A stretch of DNA of 64,000 nt from Erythrobacter sp. 3-20A1M (GTDB taxonomy: Bacteria; Pseudomonadota; Alphaproteobacteria; Sphingomonadales; Sphingomonadaceae): NCBI RefSeq assembly GCF_018636735.1, contig NZ_CP045200.1, positions 868,001 to 932,000 of the forward strand, in the 5' to 3' direction. Position 1 is the stretch's first letter; each line of letters begins with the position of its first letter. The position numbers and the translations under genes are program-made. The notes beneath the pieces are model-generated. The model saw nothing but the letters and a program-made list of their open reading frames with translations, was not told the origin of the DNA and did not search any database. Of this stretch, positions 44,351-53,790 are shown in pieces.

Positions 44351-46171
44351 ATGAGCAAACTACACGACACCGTCCATGCCGTGACCCAGCGGATCATCGA
44401 GCGCTCCAGGCCAGGGCGCGACCGCTATCTGGAGCTGATGGACCGCGAGCGCGACCGCGCGCCGGACCGTGCGCATGTGTCCTGCTCCAATCTCGCCCAC
44501 GCCTATGCCGGGGCGCTGGAGGATCAGGAACGGCTGAAGGCGGGCGGCGCGGTCAATCTGGCCATCGTTACCGCCTATAACGACATGCTGTCCGCGCATC
44601 AGCCCTATGGCCGATATCCGGAGCGCATGAAGATCTACGCGCGCGAGGTTGGGGCCACCACGCAGGTCGCTGGTGGAACGCCCGCGATGTGCGACGGTGT
44701 GACGCAGGGGCAGGACGGCATGGAGCTTTCGCTGTTCAGCCGCGACACCATCGCGCTCGCCACCGGCGTCGCAATGAGCCACGCGATGTACGACGGGATG
44801 TTCCTGCTCGGTATTTGCGACAAGATCGTGCCGGGTCTGCTGATGGGCGCGCTGCGGTTCGGCCATCTGCCGGGCATCTTCGTACCCAGCGGCCCGATGC
44901 CCAGCGGCATTCCCAACAAGGAAAAGCAGCGCGTGCGCCAGCTTTATGCCGAGGGCAAGGTGGGCCGCGACGAGCTGCTCGAAAGCGAGAGCCGGAGCTA
45001 TCATTCGCCCGGCACCTGCACCTTCTACGGCACGGCAAATTCCAACCAGATGATGATGGAGATGATGGGCCTGCACGTGCCGGGTGCAGCCTTCGTCCAG
45101 CCGGGCACCAAGCTGCGTCAGGCGCTGGACCGGGCGGCGGTGCACCGGCTCGCCGCGCTGGCGGGCGATACCGAGCGCAGTCTCGCGCGGTGCGTGAACG
45201 AAAAAGCGATCGTCAACGCGGCGGTGGGCCTGCTCGCCACGGGCGGATCGACCAACCACGCGATCCACATCCCGGCGATGGCCCGCGCGGCGGGCATTTC
45301 GATCGACTGGACCGATCTGGCCGAGCTCAGCCATGTCGTGCCCTTGCTGGCGCGCGTCTATCCCAACGGTTCGGGCGACGTGAACGCGTTCCACGATGCG
45401 GGCGGAATGGGCTACGTGATCGGCGAACTGCTCGACGCGGGCCTCGCCCACCGCGACATTGCCACGATCTGGGACGGGGACTTGTCGGCCTACGCGCTCG
45501 AACCCGGGCTCGACGGCGACGAGCTGACCCACCGCGCGACCGGCCCGTCGGGCGACGACACCATGCTGCGCCCGGCCAGTAACCCGTTCCAATCCGATGG
45601 CGGGATGCGGCTGGTGGAGGGCAATCTGGGCCGCGCCTGCTTCAAGACCAGTGCGGTCGAGAAGGAACGCTGGACGATCGAGGCGCCGTGCCGCGTGTTC
45701 GCCGACCAGCACGAGGTGGCCGAGGCGTTCAAGGCGGGCGAGCTCGACCGCGACGTGATCGTCGTCGTGCGGTTCCAGGGCCCGCGCGCCAACGGCATGC
45801 CCGAACTGCACAAGCTGACTCCGCCGCTGGGGGTACTGCAGGATCGCGGCTACCGCGTCGCGCTGGTCACCGACGGGCGCATGTCGGGTGCCAGCGGCAA
45901 GGTGCCGTGCGCGATCCACGTCACGCCAGAGGCGCTGGAGGCGGACGACGGGAGCTTCGGTCCGCTCGCCTATCTGCGTGACGGCGACATGGTGAAGCTG
46001 TGCGCCGACACCGGCACGCTGTCGACCGATGCCGATCTCACCAGCCGCGATCCTGCCCCCGCTCCCGCACCTGACTGGGGCGTCGGGCGCGAGCTGTTCG
46101 CGATGTTCCGCCAGAACGCCGACGGCGCGGAACAGGGCGCGAGCCCGGTGCTGGCGGCGGCGGGGCTATGA
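44351..46171 (+). CDS. edd: Phosphogluconate dehydratase
   Basis: 606 aa, [4Fe-4S] enzyme of the IlvD/Edd family that turns 6-phosphogluconate into KDPG. Cys-containing blocks are '[20 protein letters not shown]' and '[20 protein letters not shown]', and '[20 protein letters not shown]' is the C-terminal signature. It overlaps glk by four bases (ATGA). Length matches the family. Confidence 0.96.
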   Translation: MSKLHDTVHAVTQRIIERSRPGRDRYLELMDRERDRAPDRAHVSCSNLAHAYAGALEDQERLKAGGAVNLAIVTAYNDMLSAHQPYGRYPERMKIYAREVGATTQVAGGTPAMCDGVTQGQDGMELSLFSRDTIALATGVAMSHAMYDGMFLLGICDKIVPGLLMGALRFGHLPGIFVPSGPMPSGIPNKEKQRVRQLYAEGKVGRDELLESESRSYHSPGTCTFYGTANSNQMMMEMMGLHVPGAAFVQPGTKLRQALDRAAVHRLAALAGDTERSLARCVNEKAIVNAAVGLLATGGSTNHAIHIPAMARAAGISIDWTDLAELSHVVPLLARVYPNGSGDVNAFHDAGGMGYVIGELLDAGLAHRDIATIWDGDLSAYALEPGLDGDELTHRATGPSGDDTMLRPASNPFQSDGGMRLVEGNLGRACFKTSAVEKERWTIEAPCRVFADQHEVAEAFKAGELDRDVIVVVRFQGPRANGMPELHKLTPPLGVLQDRGYRVALVTDGRMSGASGKVPCAIHVTPEALEADDGSFGPLAYLRDGDMVKLCADTGTLSTDADLTSRDPAPAPAPDWGVGRELFAMFRQNADGAEQGASPVLAAAGL

Positions 46172-47142
46172 GCATCGAGCTCGTCACCGTCGATATCGGC
46201 GGCACCCATGCGCGCTTCGCCCTCGCGAGCGTCGCAGACGACGGTACGATCTCTCTGCGCGAACCGACCACGCTGCATACCGACGATCACGCCAGCTTCC
46301 AGACGGCGTGGCAGGATTATCGCGAGCGGCAGGGCGGATCGTTGCCCGGCAACGTCGCCATCGCGATCGCCGGGCCGGTTGGGGGCGAGGTCATCCGCTT
46401 CACCAACAACCCTTGGGTCATCCGCCCTGCGCTGATCGGTAGCAAGCTGGGCTGCGACCGCTTCACCATCGTCAACGATTTCGAAGCGGTGGCCTATGCC
46501 GTGGCCCGCGCGCCGCACGAACAGTTCGAACATCTCGCCGGCCCGGACCAGCCGCTGGCGAACGAAGGGACGATCAGCGTCCTGGGCCCCGGAACCGGCC
46601 TGGGCGTGGCGCATCTCTGGCGCGCAGGCGACGATTACCGCGTCCAGGCAACCGAGGGCGGGCATATCGAATTCGCGCCGCTCGACCCGATCGAGGATGC
46701 CCTGCTTGCGCGGCTGCGGCGGCGCCACCGGCGCGTATCGGTGGAGCGGGTGGTATCCGGCCCCGGCATCGTCGACATCTACCAGGCGCTCGCCGCCATG
46801 GAGAAGCGCCCCGTTCCCGATCTGGAGGACGTCGCTATCTGGACGGCGGGCCTTGACGGATCGGACCCGCTTGCCGCCGCGGCGGTCGATCGCTTCTGCC
46901 TGTCGCTCGGCAGCGTGGCGGGTGACATCGCGCTGGCGCAGGGCGGCTTCGCCGGCGTCGTGATCGCCGGCGGGCTCGGCTATCGCCTGCGCGAGATGCT
47001 GCCCGCCTCCGGCTTCGCCCAGCGGTTCATCGCCAAGGGCCGTTTCGAAGGCCTTATGTCGGGCATCCCCGTAAAACTCATCACCCATCCCCAGCCCGGC
47101 CTGTTCGGCGCCGCGGCAGCATTCGCGAGGCAGCATCCGTGA
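46168..47142 (+). CDS. glk: Glucokinase
   Basis: 324 aa of the bacterial Glk (PF02685) family. The ATP/phosphate-binding loop is '[14 protein letters not shown]', the catalytic region is 'NNPWVI' with '[16 protein letters not shown]', and '[13 protein letters not shown]' follows. It phosphorylates glucose at the start of the same pathway as its neighbours. Its stop overlaps the GTG of eda. Confidence 0.95.
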   Translation: MSIELVTVDIGGTHARFALASVADDGTISLREPTTLHTDDHASFQTAWQDYRERQGGSLPGNVAIAIAGPVGGEVIRFTNNPWVIRPALIGSKLGCDRFTIVNDFEAVAYAVARAPHEQFEHLAGPDQPLANEGTISVLGPGTGLGVAHLWRAGDDYRVQATEGGHIEFAPLDPIEDALLARLRRRHRRVSVERVVSGPGIVDIYQALAAMEKRPVPDLEDVAIWTAGLDGSDPLAAAAVDRFCLSLGSVAGDIALAQGGFAGVVIAGGLGYRLREMLPASGFAQRFIAKGRFEGLMSGIPVKLITHPQPGLFGAAAAFARQHP

Positions 47143-47753
47143 CCCAGATCGCAACCATCATGCAAACCGCGCCGGTCATCCCGGTGATCGTGATCGACGA
47201 TCTCGACCATGCCGTACCGCTGGCGGAGGCGCTGGTCGAAGGCGGGCTGCCCGTGCTCGAAGTGACGCTGCGCACGCCCGCCGCGCTCGACGCCATCCGC
47301 GCGATGAAGCAAGTCGACGGGGCGATCGTCGGGGCCGGCACAGTGTGCAATGGCGAGCAGCTGGATGCCGCCGTCGAGGCGGGAAGCGAGTTCATCGTCT
47401 CCCCCGGCCTTACCGAACCGCTGGCGAAGGCGGCGGAGCGGGCGGACGTGCCGTTCCTGCCCGGCATCGCCACCGCTGCCGACATCATGCGCGGGCTCGA
47501 CCTGGGCCTGACCCATTTCAAGTTCTTCCCGGCGGAGGCGGCGGGCGGCCTGCCTGCGTTGAAAGCGCTAGCCGCACCCTTCCACCAATGCCGGTTCTGC
47601 CCGACCGGTGGCATTACCGAACAAAACGCCCCCGACTGGCTCGCCTTCGATCCGGTGCTGTGCGTCGGCGGCAGCTGGGTCGCCCCGCGCGGCGCGCCCG
47701 ATCATGCCGCCATCGCCGCCAGCGCAAGGGCCGCAAAGGAATTGAACCGATGA
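47139..47753 (+). CDS. eda: KDPG/KHG aldolase (2-dehydro-3-deoxyphosphogluconate aldolase)
   Basis: 204 aa from GTG 47139. The Schiff-base lysine is in '[20 protein letters not shown]' and the catalytic Glu in '[20 protein letters not shown]'; '[14 protein letters not shown]' and 'CPTGGI' form the phosphate site. It splits KDPG into pyruvate and glyceraldehyde 3-phosphate. It overlaps the start of the ppc-like gene (ATGA). Confidence 0.95.
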   Translation: MTQIATIMQTAPVIPVIVIDDLDHAVPLAEALVEGGLPVLEVTLRTPAALDAIRAMKQVDGAIVGAGTVCNGEQLDAAVEAGSEFIVSPGLTEPLAKAAERADVPFLPGIATAADIMRGLDLGLTHFKFFPAEAAGGLPALKALAAPFHQCRFCPTGGITEQNAPDWLAFDPVLCVGGSWVAPRGAPDHAAIAASARAAKELNR

Positions 47754-50505
47754 ACACACCGCAAGATCTCAGCGAGCGCCTGCAGGAACTGCACAAGCGC
47801 ACGGCTGAAACGCCCATGTTCAATCCCGTCTTCCAGCTCGCGCTCGATCTGTCGCGCGAACTGGAAGCAGGCGAGATCGACCTCGACACGATCGAGCACA
47901 TGGTCTGCTCGCTGGAGCAGGAGGCGCTGACGAGGCGCGGCGACCACGTTCGCGATCTGCTGGGCCTGAACGAAGGCGGGGCGTCCGCCCTGCCCGAGCC
48001 GGCCGATTTCGGATCGCTGCGCGAGGAATGGGAGCACCCGCGCCTGCACGCGGTGTTCACCGCCCACCCGACCTTCCTGATGACGCCGGATCAGTCTGCC
48101 GCGCTCGCGGCGGCCGCGGGCGAAGAAACGCCGGTTGGGGACGAGGTGTGCGTGAAGGTGAAGGATCGCCCGGCGATCACCCTCCCTTACGAACACGAGC
48201 GCGCCATGCGCGCGATAGGTCATGCGCAGGACGCACGCGATACGATCGTGACCCGCATCCTGCGCGATGCCGCAGACCGTTTCCCCGAGCGGTGGCGCGA
48301 GCTGAAGCCGCTACCGTTCCGCTTCGCCACTTGGGTGGGCTACGACATGGACGGGCGGACCGACATCCGTTGGCACGATTCGATCGGCTTCCGGCTGAAG
48401 GAAAAGGCCATGCGGTTGCAGCGCTATTGCGACCAGCTGGCGGCGATCGATGCCGAACACGAACTGCTCGACACGCTGCGTCCGGCGCAGGACTATGCCG
48501 CCGCGCGCGCCGACGACTTCGCGCAGGACCTGTCCGCGCCGGGCGACCTTTCGGAAGCGGCCAATCGCCTGACGCGCAACGATCCGCACAAGCTGCTGAG
48601 CCTCGAACCCGTCATCGCTTCGCTCGAGGCCGAAGCGGGCAGCGCGACCGAAGCACGGGCGACCGAGCTGCTGACCCTCGCCGCCGCGATGCGGGCCGAC
48701 GGGCTCGGCATGGGCTGGATCCATTTCCGCGTGAATGCGAAGCAGCTCCACAACGCGATCCGCCGCCGGATCGAGGGCGGCGAGGATCTCGACATCGGCA
48801 GCCAGGGCGCGATGAAGGTGCTGCGCCGGATGATCGCCGATATCGAGCCGCTGCGATCCAATTTCGGCGCCCTGGCGATCGAGGCGAGCACCGCGATCCG
48901 CCAGTTCCTCGCCATGGCGCAGATCCTCCACCATATCGACGCGGATCAGCCGATCCGCATGTTGGTGGCCGAATGCGAGGAACCGAGCACGGTCATGGCT
49001 GCGCTCTATTTCGCGAAGCTGTTCGGCATCTCCGACAAGGTCGACGTCTCGCCCCTGTTCGAAACCGAGAACGCGCTGGAGCATGGTGGCCGCCTGCTCG
49101 ACGCGCTGCTGCAGGAAAGCGAATTCCAGAAATACGCCCGCACCCGTGGGCGCATCTGCATACAGACCGGTTTTTCCGACGCGGGTCGCTTCGTCGGCCA
49201 GATTCCCGCCGGGCTCTCGATCGAGCGCCTGCAAGGCCGCATGGCCGATGCCTGCGCGCCAACGCGCTGACTGATGTCGCCGCGCTGGTCTTCAACACGC
49301 ATGGCGAGGGGATGGGCCGCGGGGCGCATCCGGCCAGCTTCGCCGACCGGCTCGAATGGCCGATGTCGCCATGGGCACGCGGTCGTTTCGCGCGCGGACG
49401 CATCCGGCTGGAGCCGGAGGCCAGCTTCCAGGGCGGCGACGGCTACCTGCTGTTCGAGACCCCCACGCTGGCGCGCGCCACGCTGGAGCAGATTGCCGCC
49501 TACCGCCCGCCTGCCGGGGGCGAAGAGCCCGATCCGTTCTACACGCGCACCGATCTCAGCCTCGATTTCTACCGCGCGATCCGCACGCATCAGCACGAAC
49601 ATCTGGAGAGTCGGACCTACGCCCGCGCGGTGACCGCCTTCGGGCTCGGCCTGCTCAACACCACCGGCAGCCGCGTCGCGCGCCGCCAGTCGGACCTGTC
49701 GGCGGAACGCGAGATGAGCCTGCGGCAGATCCGCGCGATCCCGCACAACGCGATCCTGCAGCAACTGGGTTACCCCGTGAACATCATCGCGGGGATCGGC
49801 AGCGCGGCGGACGGCAATGTGGAGGAAATCGCGCAACTGCTCGATTCGAGCGCGCGCGGTCGCCAGCTGATGAGCCTTGCGCGGTCGTCCAACGCGCTTG
49901 CCAGCATCAAGACGGTCGCCGCCTTCGGCGAACTTTTCAACTCCGCCTACTGGGCCAGCCGGACCTATCGCGGGACGGAGGAAAGCATCGCCGATGCATG
50001 CCAGGCGCTGGCCGATTACCTGACCAAGGACGACCGCAACGGCGTGTTCCGCCGCCTTGCGAGCCGGTTGCGCATCGACGCGCTCAAATTCCATCGCCTG
50101 CTCGATCTTTTGCCGGAGGAAACGGCGCCGCCGGGACGCGAAGAGACGCGGCGCTTCATCGGGGTGCTGCAATCGCTGCGGCTGACCCTGTTGCAGCACA
50201 TGTTCCTGAAGGCGGTGGCGCTTCCCAGCTTCAGCCGGGCGAACGACATCAGCCGCGACGACGTGCTGGAAATGGTCTTCACCCTGCGGATCGACGATGC
50301 GCTGGCGCAGATGCGGCGTGCCTTCCCGACCAGCTTCCCGCAGATCGGCGATTTCGACCTCGACGAGGCGAGCGATTTTCCGGATCGCGATACCGACGGC
50401 TATGGCCAGATCGGGCGCGAATATATCGATCCGATCGAGCGCGCCTACGATCTGTCGCTGCGGATCGGCGGTGCGATCGCGCAGGTCTTCGGCGCGCACG
50501 GCTAG
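47750..50505 (+). CDS. ppc: Phosphoenolpyruvate carboxylase-like protein, with an apparent one-base frameshift
   Basis: Two frames make one protein of about 918 aa. The first runs from ATG 47750 to a stop at 49270; the second continues from about 49255 to 50505. At 49250-49256 one G is missing: GCGGCC would read Ala-Ala and join 'MADACA' to 'NALTDVAALVFN'. The PEPC fold is seen in 'VFTAHPTF', 'DMDGRTDI' and 'VDVSPLFETENALEHGGRLL'. By eye, several canonical residues are changed: 'GFSDAGRFVG' has Arg where the lysine of 'GYSDSxKD' is expected, 'NTHGEGMGRGAHP' has Glu where 'HGRGG' has Arg, and the terminal NTG is missing. It fits PEP-to-oxaloacetate carboxylation, but activity may differ. It is coupled to eda. 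Confidence 0.8.
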
Positions 50506-50536
50506 CTCCCTCCCCGACCGACATGGCGGAGGCGAG

Positions 50537-50677
50537 GTTACCAATGGCTATGCCAGTCATGGCTGCGTGGGCGTGCCGGATGGGTTCGCGGCCGAGCTCT
50601 TCGCCGCGACCGAAAAGGGCGACAAGGTCGTCATCACTCGCGGCAAGCAGCTCGGGATGGGCGAGAAAATCCTCTAG
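50537..50677 (+). pseudogene. Remnant of an L,D-transpeptidase (YkuD) gene
   Basis: A short frame carries 'GYASHGCVGVPDGFAAELFA' and 'GDKVVITRGKQLG', then stops. 'SHGC' is the catalytic motif of YkuD-type L,D-transpeptidases, and the following helix and strand match the C-terminal end of that domain. The N-terminal three quarters of the domain and any start codon are missing; the frame upstream runs into the ppc-like gene. It is best read as a decayed gene tail between ppc and tilS. Confidence 0.6.
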
Positions 50678-50678
50678 T

Positions 50679-51599
50679 TCAGCCCGAACGACGAGGTGGC
50701 TCGGCCTCGAACCGCCAGCTATCGACATCGGGCTCCCGGCGCGCCAGCACGCCCCCGAGCGACGCGTTGTCGCCATTGTGCAAACGCTCGATCATCCGCG
50801 CGATCTCGGAACGCGGCACTCCCCCCGTCCCCAGCGCAGTGAGGATCAGAGCGACCACCTCGATCTCGATCAATCGGGGATGGCCGTAGCGAAACACGTA
50901 GCCGTCTCCAGCCTTCTCCACGCCGCTGTCGAACGTGCCTTTCGCGACATACGCGATGGCCTCTTCCGCGTCTGCCAGATGGCGGGCGCTTTCGGCCACT
51001 GCCAGCGGATCGAGCCAGTCCTGTCCGGCGAGAAAGGCACGCACCCGCGCGCGCTCGAAGCGGCTATCCTCGTTCGAAGGATCGCGCACCGGCTCTATCT
51101 CCGCCGCCGCGACAACCGCCTCCAGCTCCTCGCGCCGCCAGCCGAGTAGTGGGCGAAAGACCTCGCAATCGAGCGGTTGCGGCTCGGCGAAGCTCAGCCG
51201 ACCGCGCGGGCGGACTCCAGCCAGCCCCGCCAGCCCGCTGCCCCGGTTGAGCCGCATCAGCAGCGTTTCCGCCTGATCGTCGGCATGGTGGGCCGTGGCG
51301 AGGCCCGCCACTTCGCGCTCCGCCAGCCACCGACCCAGCGCGGCATAGCGCGCCGCACGCGCCCGCTGGTGCATATTACCCGCGCCCACTTCCACGCGCA
51401 GCGTTCTGTGCGGCACGCCGAGGGATGCGCACAGGTGCGCGACCATCGCCGCCTCGTCCGCGCTTTCGGGCCGCAAGCCGTGATCGACGGTCGCCGCTTC
51501 CACCATGCCGGGCATCGCGGCATGGGCCAGCAGCAGCAGGGCGAGGCTGTCCGGCCCGCCCGATACCGCCAGCCCCAGCCTGCGGCCCGCAAACCCCAC
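50679..51599 (-). CDS. tilS: tRNA(Ile)-lysidine synthase
   Basis: 306 aa from GTG 51599; the frame stays open upstream ('PALIERFRGDLAA') but has no usual start codon before the neighbouring gene. The PP-loop is 'LGLAVSGGPDSLALLLL'. Further blocks are 'TVDHGLRPES', 'TAHHADDQAETLLMRLNRGS' and 'FRPLLGWRREELEAVV'. It converts C34 of tRNA-Ile(CAU) to lysidine, an essential step. The C-terminal domains are short, as in other alphaproteobacteria. It follows cpoB closely on the same strand. Confidence 0.9.
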   Translation of the reverse strand: MGFAGRRLGLAVSGGPDSLALLLLAHAAMPGMVEAATVDHGLRPESADEAAMVAHLCASLGVPHRTLRVEVGAGNMHQRARAARYAALGRWLAEREVAGLATAHHADDQAETLLMRLNRGSGLAGLAGVRPRGRLSFAEPQPLDCEVFRPLLGWRREELEAVVAAAEIEPVRDPSNEDSRFERARVRAFLAGQDWLDPLAVAESARHLADAEEAIAYVAKGTFDSGVEKAGDGYVFRYGHPRLIEIEVVALILTALGTGGVPRSEIARMIERLHNGDNASLGGVLARREPDVDSWRFEAEPPRRSG

Positions 51600-51651
51600 G
51601 GCGGCGAGATCGCCGCGAAAGCGCTCGATCAGCGCGGGGGCAGGCGCGGTG

Positions 51652-52602
51652 TCAATTTTTGCAGGTGACCTTCTTGCGGTTCGCCTCGTACTCGCTCTGC
51701 AAGCGGCCCGCCGCGATCGAGGGATAGGTCTCGCTGAATTCCGACAGCGCTATGCAGGCGCGGTTGGTGTCGTCCAGTGCGATCATCGACACCGCGAGAT
51801 AGAGCAGGCTATCGGGCGCGCGCGCCGCTGCGCGGTCGGCCTGGTAGTTCTTGATGAACCACGCCGCCGCCTCGCGCGGCTTGCCATCGTCGAGATAGGC
51901 CCGCCCGAGCAGATTGCGGCCATAGGTGGTGCGCCAGTGGCTGGGATACTTGTCGACGAACAGGGTCAGCTGCTGCTCCGCCTCGGGAAAGAAACCGGCG
52001 TCCCAAAGGCGGAAGCCGTAGGAATATTCGTCGTCGCCCGCATCGTCGGTCTGCGGCTTCATGATTTGCTGCACCGCCGCCAGACGTTGGGCGGTGGGAC
52101 CCGAAGGCGTCGGTGCGGGCGTGGAACTTGCGGGCGGGCTCGACGTCGTGGCGGCAGTGGTCGGGGGCCGGTTCGCCGGCGTGCCGACCGTCGTTGCGGG
52201 GGTGGAATTCCCCTGCGCCGCCGCCGCCGCGGCGGTGCCCGTGGTCTCGATCGCGGACAGGCGGGTATCGAGTTCGGACAGATTGTTGGCGTTCTGCTCC
52301 ACTTGCGCGGTAAGGCGCTGCAGGCTGCTTTCCATTGCATCGAGGCGCGCCAGCACGTCCGTCACCGCCGTGGTGGAAGTGGTGGAAGGCTGCGCCCCGG
52401 TGCGCGGCGCGCCGGTGATCTCAGGCTCGAAATAACGGCTGTCGCCGCCGGGAAAGACCGTGCGCTGCAAGGCGCGCACTTCCGCCTCCAGCTTGCGCAG
52501 CCGCACTTCGGCATCCGCGTCCTGCGCCGCGGCGGGCACCGCCTGCAGCGTGAGCACGGCAAGCGCCGCCCCCCACAGGATATTGCGATGGCGTCTGATC
52601 AT
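51652..52602 (-). CDS. CpoB/YbgF-like periplasmic coiled-coil and TPR protein
   Basis: 316 aa. A signal peptide ('NILWGAALAVLTLQAVPAAA', cut before QDAD) is followed by a coiled coil (about 30-120) with 'RLRKLEAEVRALQRTVFPGG' as the YbgF signature. A Thr/Pro/Ala-rich linker (about 125-175) and a TPR domain follow ('EYSYGFRLWDAGFFPEAEQQ', 'LLGRAYLDDGKPREAAAWFI'). CpoB links outer-membrane constriction (Tol-Pal) with cell-wall synthesis at division. tolQRAB-pal is not adjacent here. Confidence 0.85.
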   Translation of the reverse strand: MIRRHRNILWGAALAVLTLQAVPAAAQDADAEVRLRKLEAEVRALQRTVFPGGDSRYFEPEITGAPRTGAQPSTTSTTAVTDVLARLDAMESSLQRLTAQVEQNANNLSELDTRLSAIETTGTAAAAAAQGNSTPATTVGTPANRPPTTAATTSSPPASSTPAPTPSGPTAQRLAAVQQIMKPQTDDAGDDEYSYGFRLWDAGFFPEAEQQLTLFVDKYPSHWRTTYGRNLLGRAYLDDGKPREAAAWFIKNYQADRAAARAPDSLLYLAVSMIALDDTNRACIALSEFSETYPSIAAGRLQSEYEANRKKVTCKN

Positions 52603-52795
52603 TCTCGTAAGCTCCCTGCGGACCGCATCCGCGCGGTCCCGATTGATATTCCTGCACCCTGGTTCCGCCGGTCCGAACCGCGTCTGAACGCCGGCTCGCG
52701 ATACTATCCCTTGCCTGCCGCGTGTCGAGGGAGGCCCGAGCTGCGGCGGGGGAAAATCGCGACGACACGCCCGTGCCGCCGGGTTCGTCGGTGGT

Positions 52796-53698
52796 TCAGG
52801 TCGGCGAGGTGGCCGGCGCCGACGCCGAAGGCGCGGATGGGCTGGGTACGGGCGTGGCGTTCGCGCGGTCGGTCAGCGCCTGCGGCGTGACCGACACGTC
52901 CTTCACGATCTCGTCCTTCTCCGACAGCTTGGGCACCGGCTTGCCGCCCACGGTGATCGCCAGCGCGTAGGGCCGTCCGGTCCAGACCTGCGGGTCCTTC
53001 GCATCGGCGGGGACGGTGTAGCTTTCGCCCTTCGCCATCTGTTTCTGCATCAGCTGGTTGCCGTCGCCATCGTAGAATTTCACCCAGGTATCGTCCATCA
53101 GCGCGGTGAACACGACCGGTCCGGTCGGCGCGGCGGGGGCCGCCTGTGACGCGCGCGGAGCTGCGGCAGCCTGGCGTGGGGCTGAGCTCGATTCAGGCCG
53201 ATCGATGATCGATCCCGGCCCGGTGCCCGGCGCAAAGAAGGTGCGGTAAAAGGTGTAACCGCCCACGATCAGCAGCACGAGCGCCACGATGGAGAGGAAC
53301 ACGAGCCCGCGCGAGGGGACGCGCGCCGGGTCGCCCGGTTCGAACTTGGTCTCGCGGCGATAGGCCCGTTCGACCTCCCCATCCTCGAGCTCGCGGCGCA
53401 CGCCTTCCGCCGTTTCGTCCTCGTCCAGCCCCACAGCCCGTGCGTAGTTGCGGGAAAATCCCAGCGCGTAGGTTCGGGCAGGAAGGCTGGCGAAATCGTT
53501 CGCCTCGATCGATTGCAGATGGCGGCGCGGCACCTTGGTTTCGTCCGCCACCTGGTCCAGTGTCAGCCCCCGCTCCTCGCGCGCTGCCTTCAGCCGATCG
53601 CCGACCCGGATCGTCGGCGATGCGCCTTCCGCCGGCGCATCGATACCCTCCGCGCCTTCCGCGACCGGTTCGTCGGCGGTCCGTTCTTCTGCTTGCAT
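52796..53698 (-). CDS. RodZ-like cell-shape protein (HTH_25 plus DUF4115)
   Basis: 300 aa from ATG 53698 (MQAEERTADEPVAEG). In order: a Glu/Ala-rich start, a Cro-like HTH (about 31-95, 'RLKAAREERGLTLDQVADET', 'RTYALGFSRNYARAVGLDED'), a basic segment, one membrane helix ('LVFLSIVALVLLIVGGYTFY') and a periplasmic DUF4115 domain ('FTALMDDTWVKFYDGDGN'). This is the RodZ plan: the HTH binds MreB in the cytoplasm and the outer domain meets the cell wall. The C-terminal tail is Pro/Ser/Ala low complexity. Confidence 0.85.
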   Translation of the reverse strand: MQAEERTADEPVAEGAEGIDAPAEGASPTIRVGDRLKAAREERGLTLDQVADETKVPRRHLQSIEANDFASLPARTYALGFSRNYARAVGLDEDETAEGVRRELEDGEVERAYRRETKFEPGDPARVPSRGLVFLSIVALVLLIVGGYTFYRTFFAPGTGPGSIIDRPESSSAPRQAAAAPRASQAAPAAPTGPVVFTALMDDTWVKFYDGDGNQLMQKQMAKGESYTVPADAKDPQVWTGRPYALAITVGGKPVPKLSEKDEIVKDVSVTPQALTDRANATPVPSPSAPSASAPATSPT

Positions 53699-53790
53699 CA
53701 GTCCCAATCGCTCATGTGTCCGGCCCCTACTCCCCCCTCTTCCTAGCGCCGGGGGGTGCCTGTCAAGGCGGCACCCGCGCCTGGTGTGCG

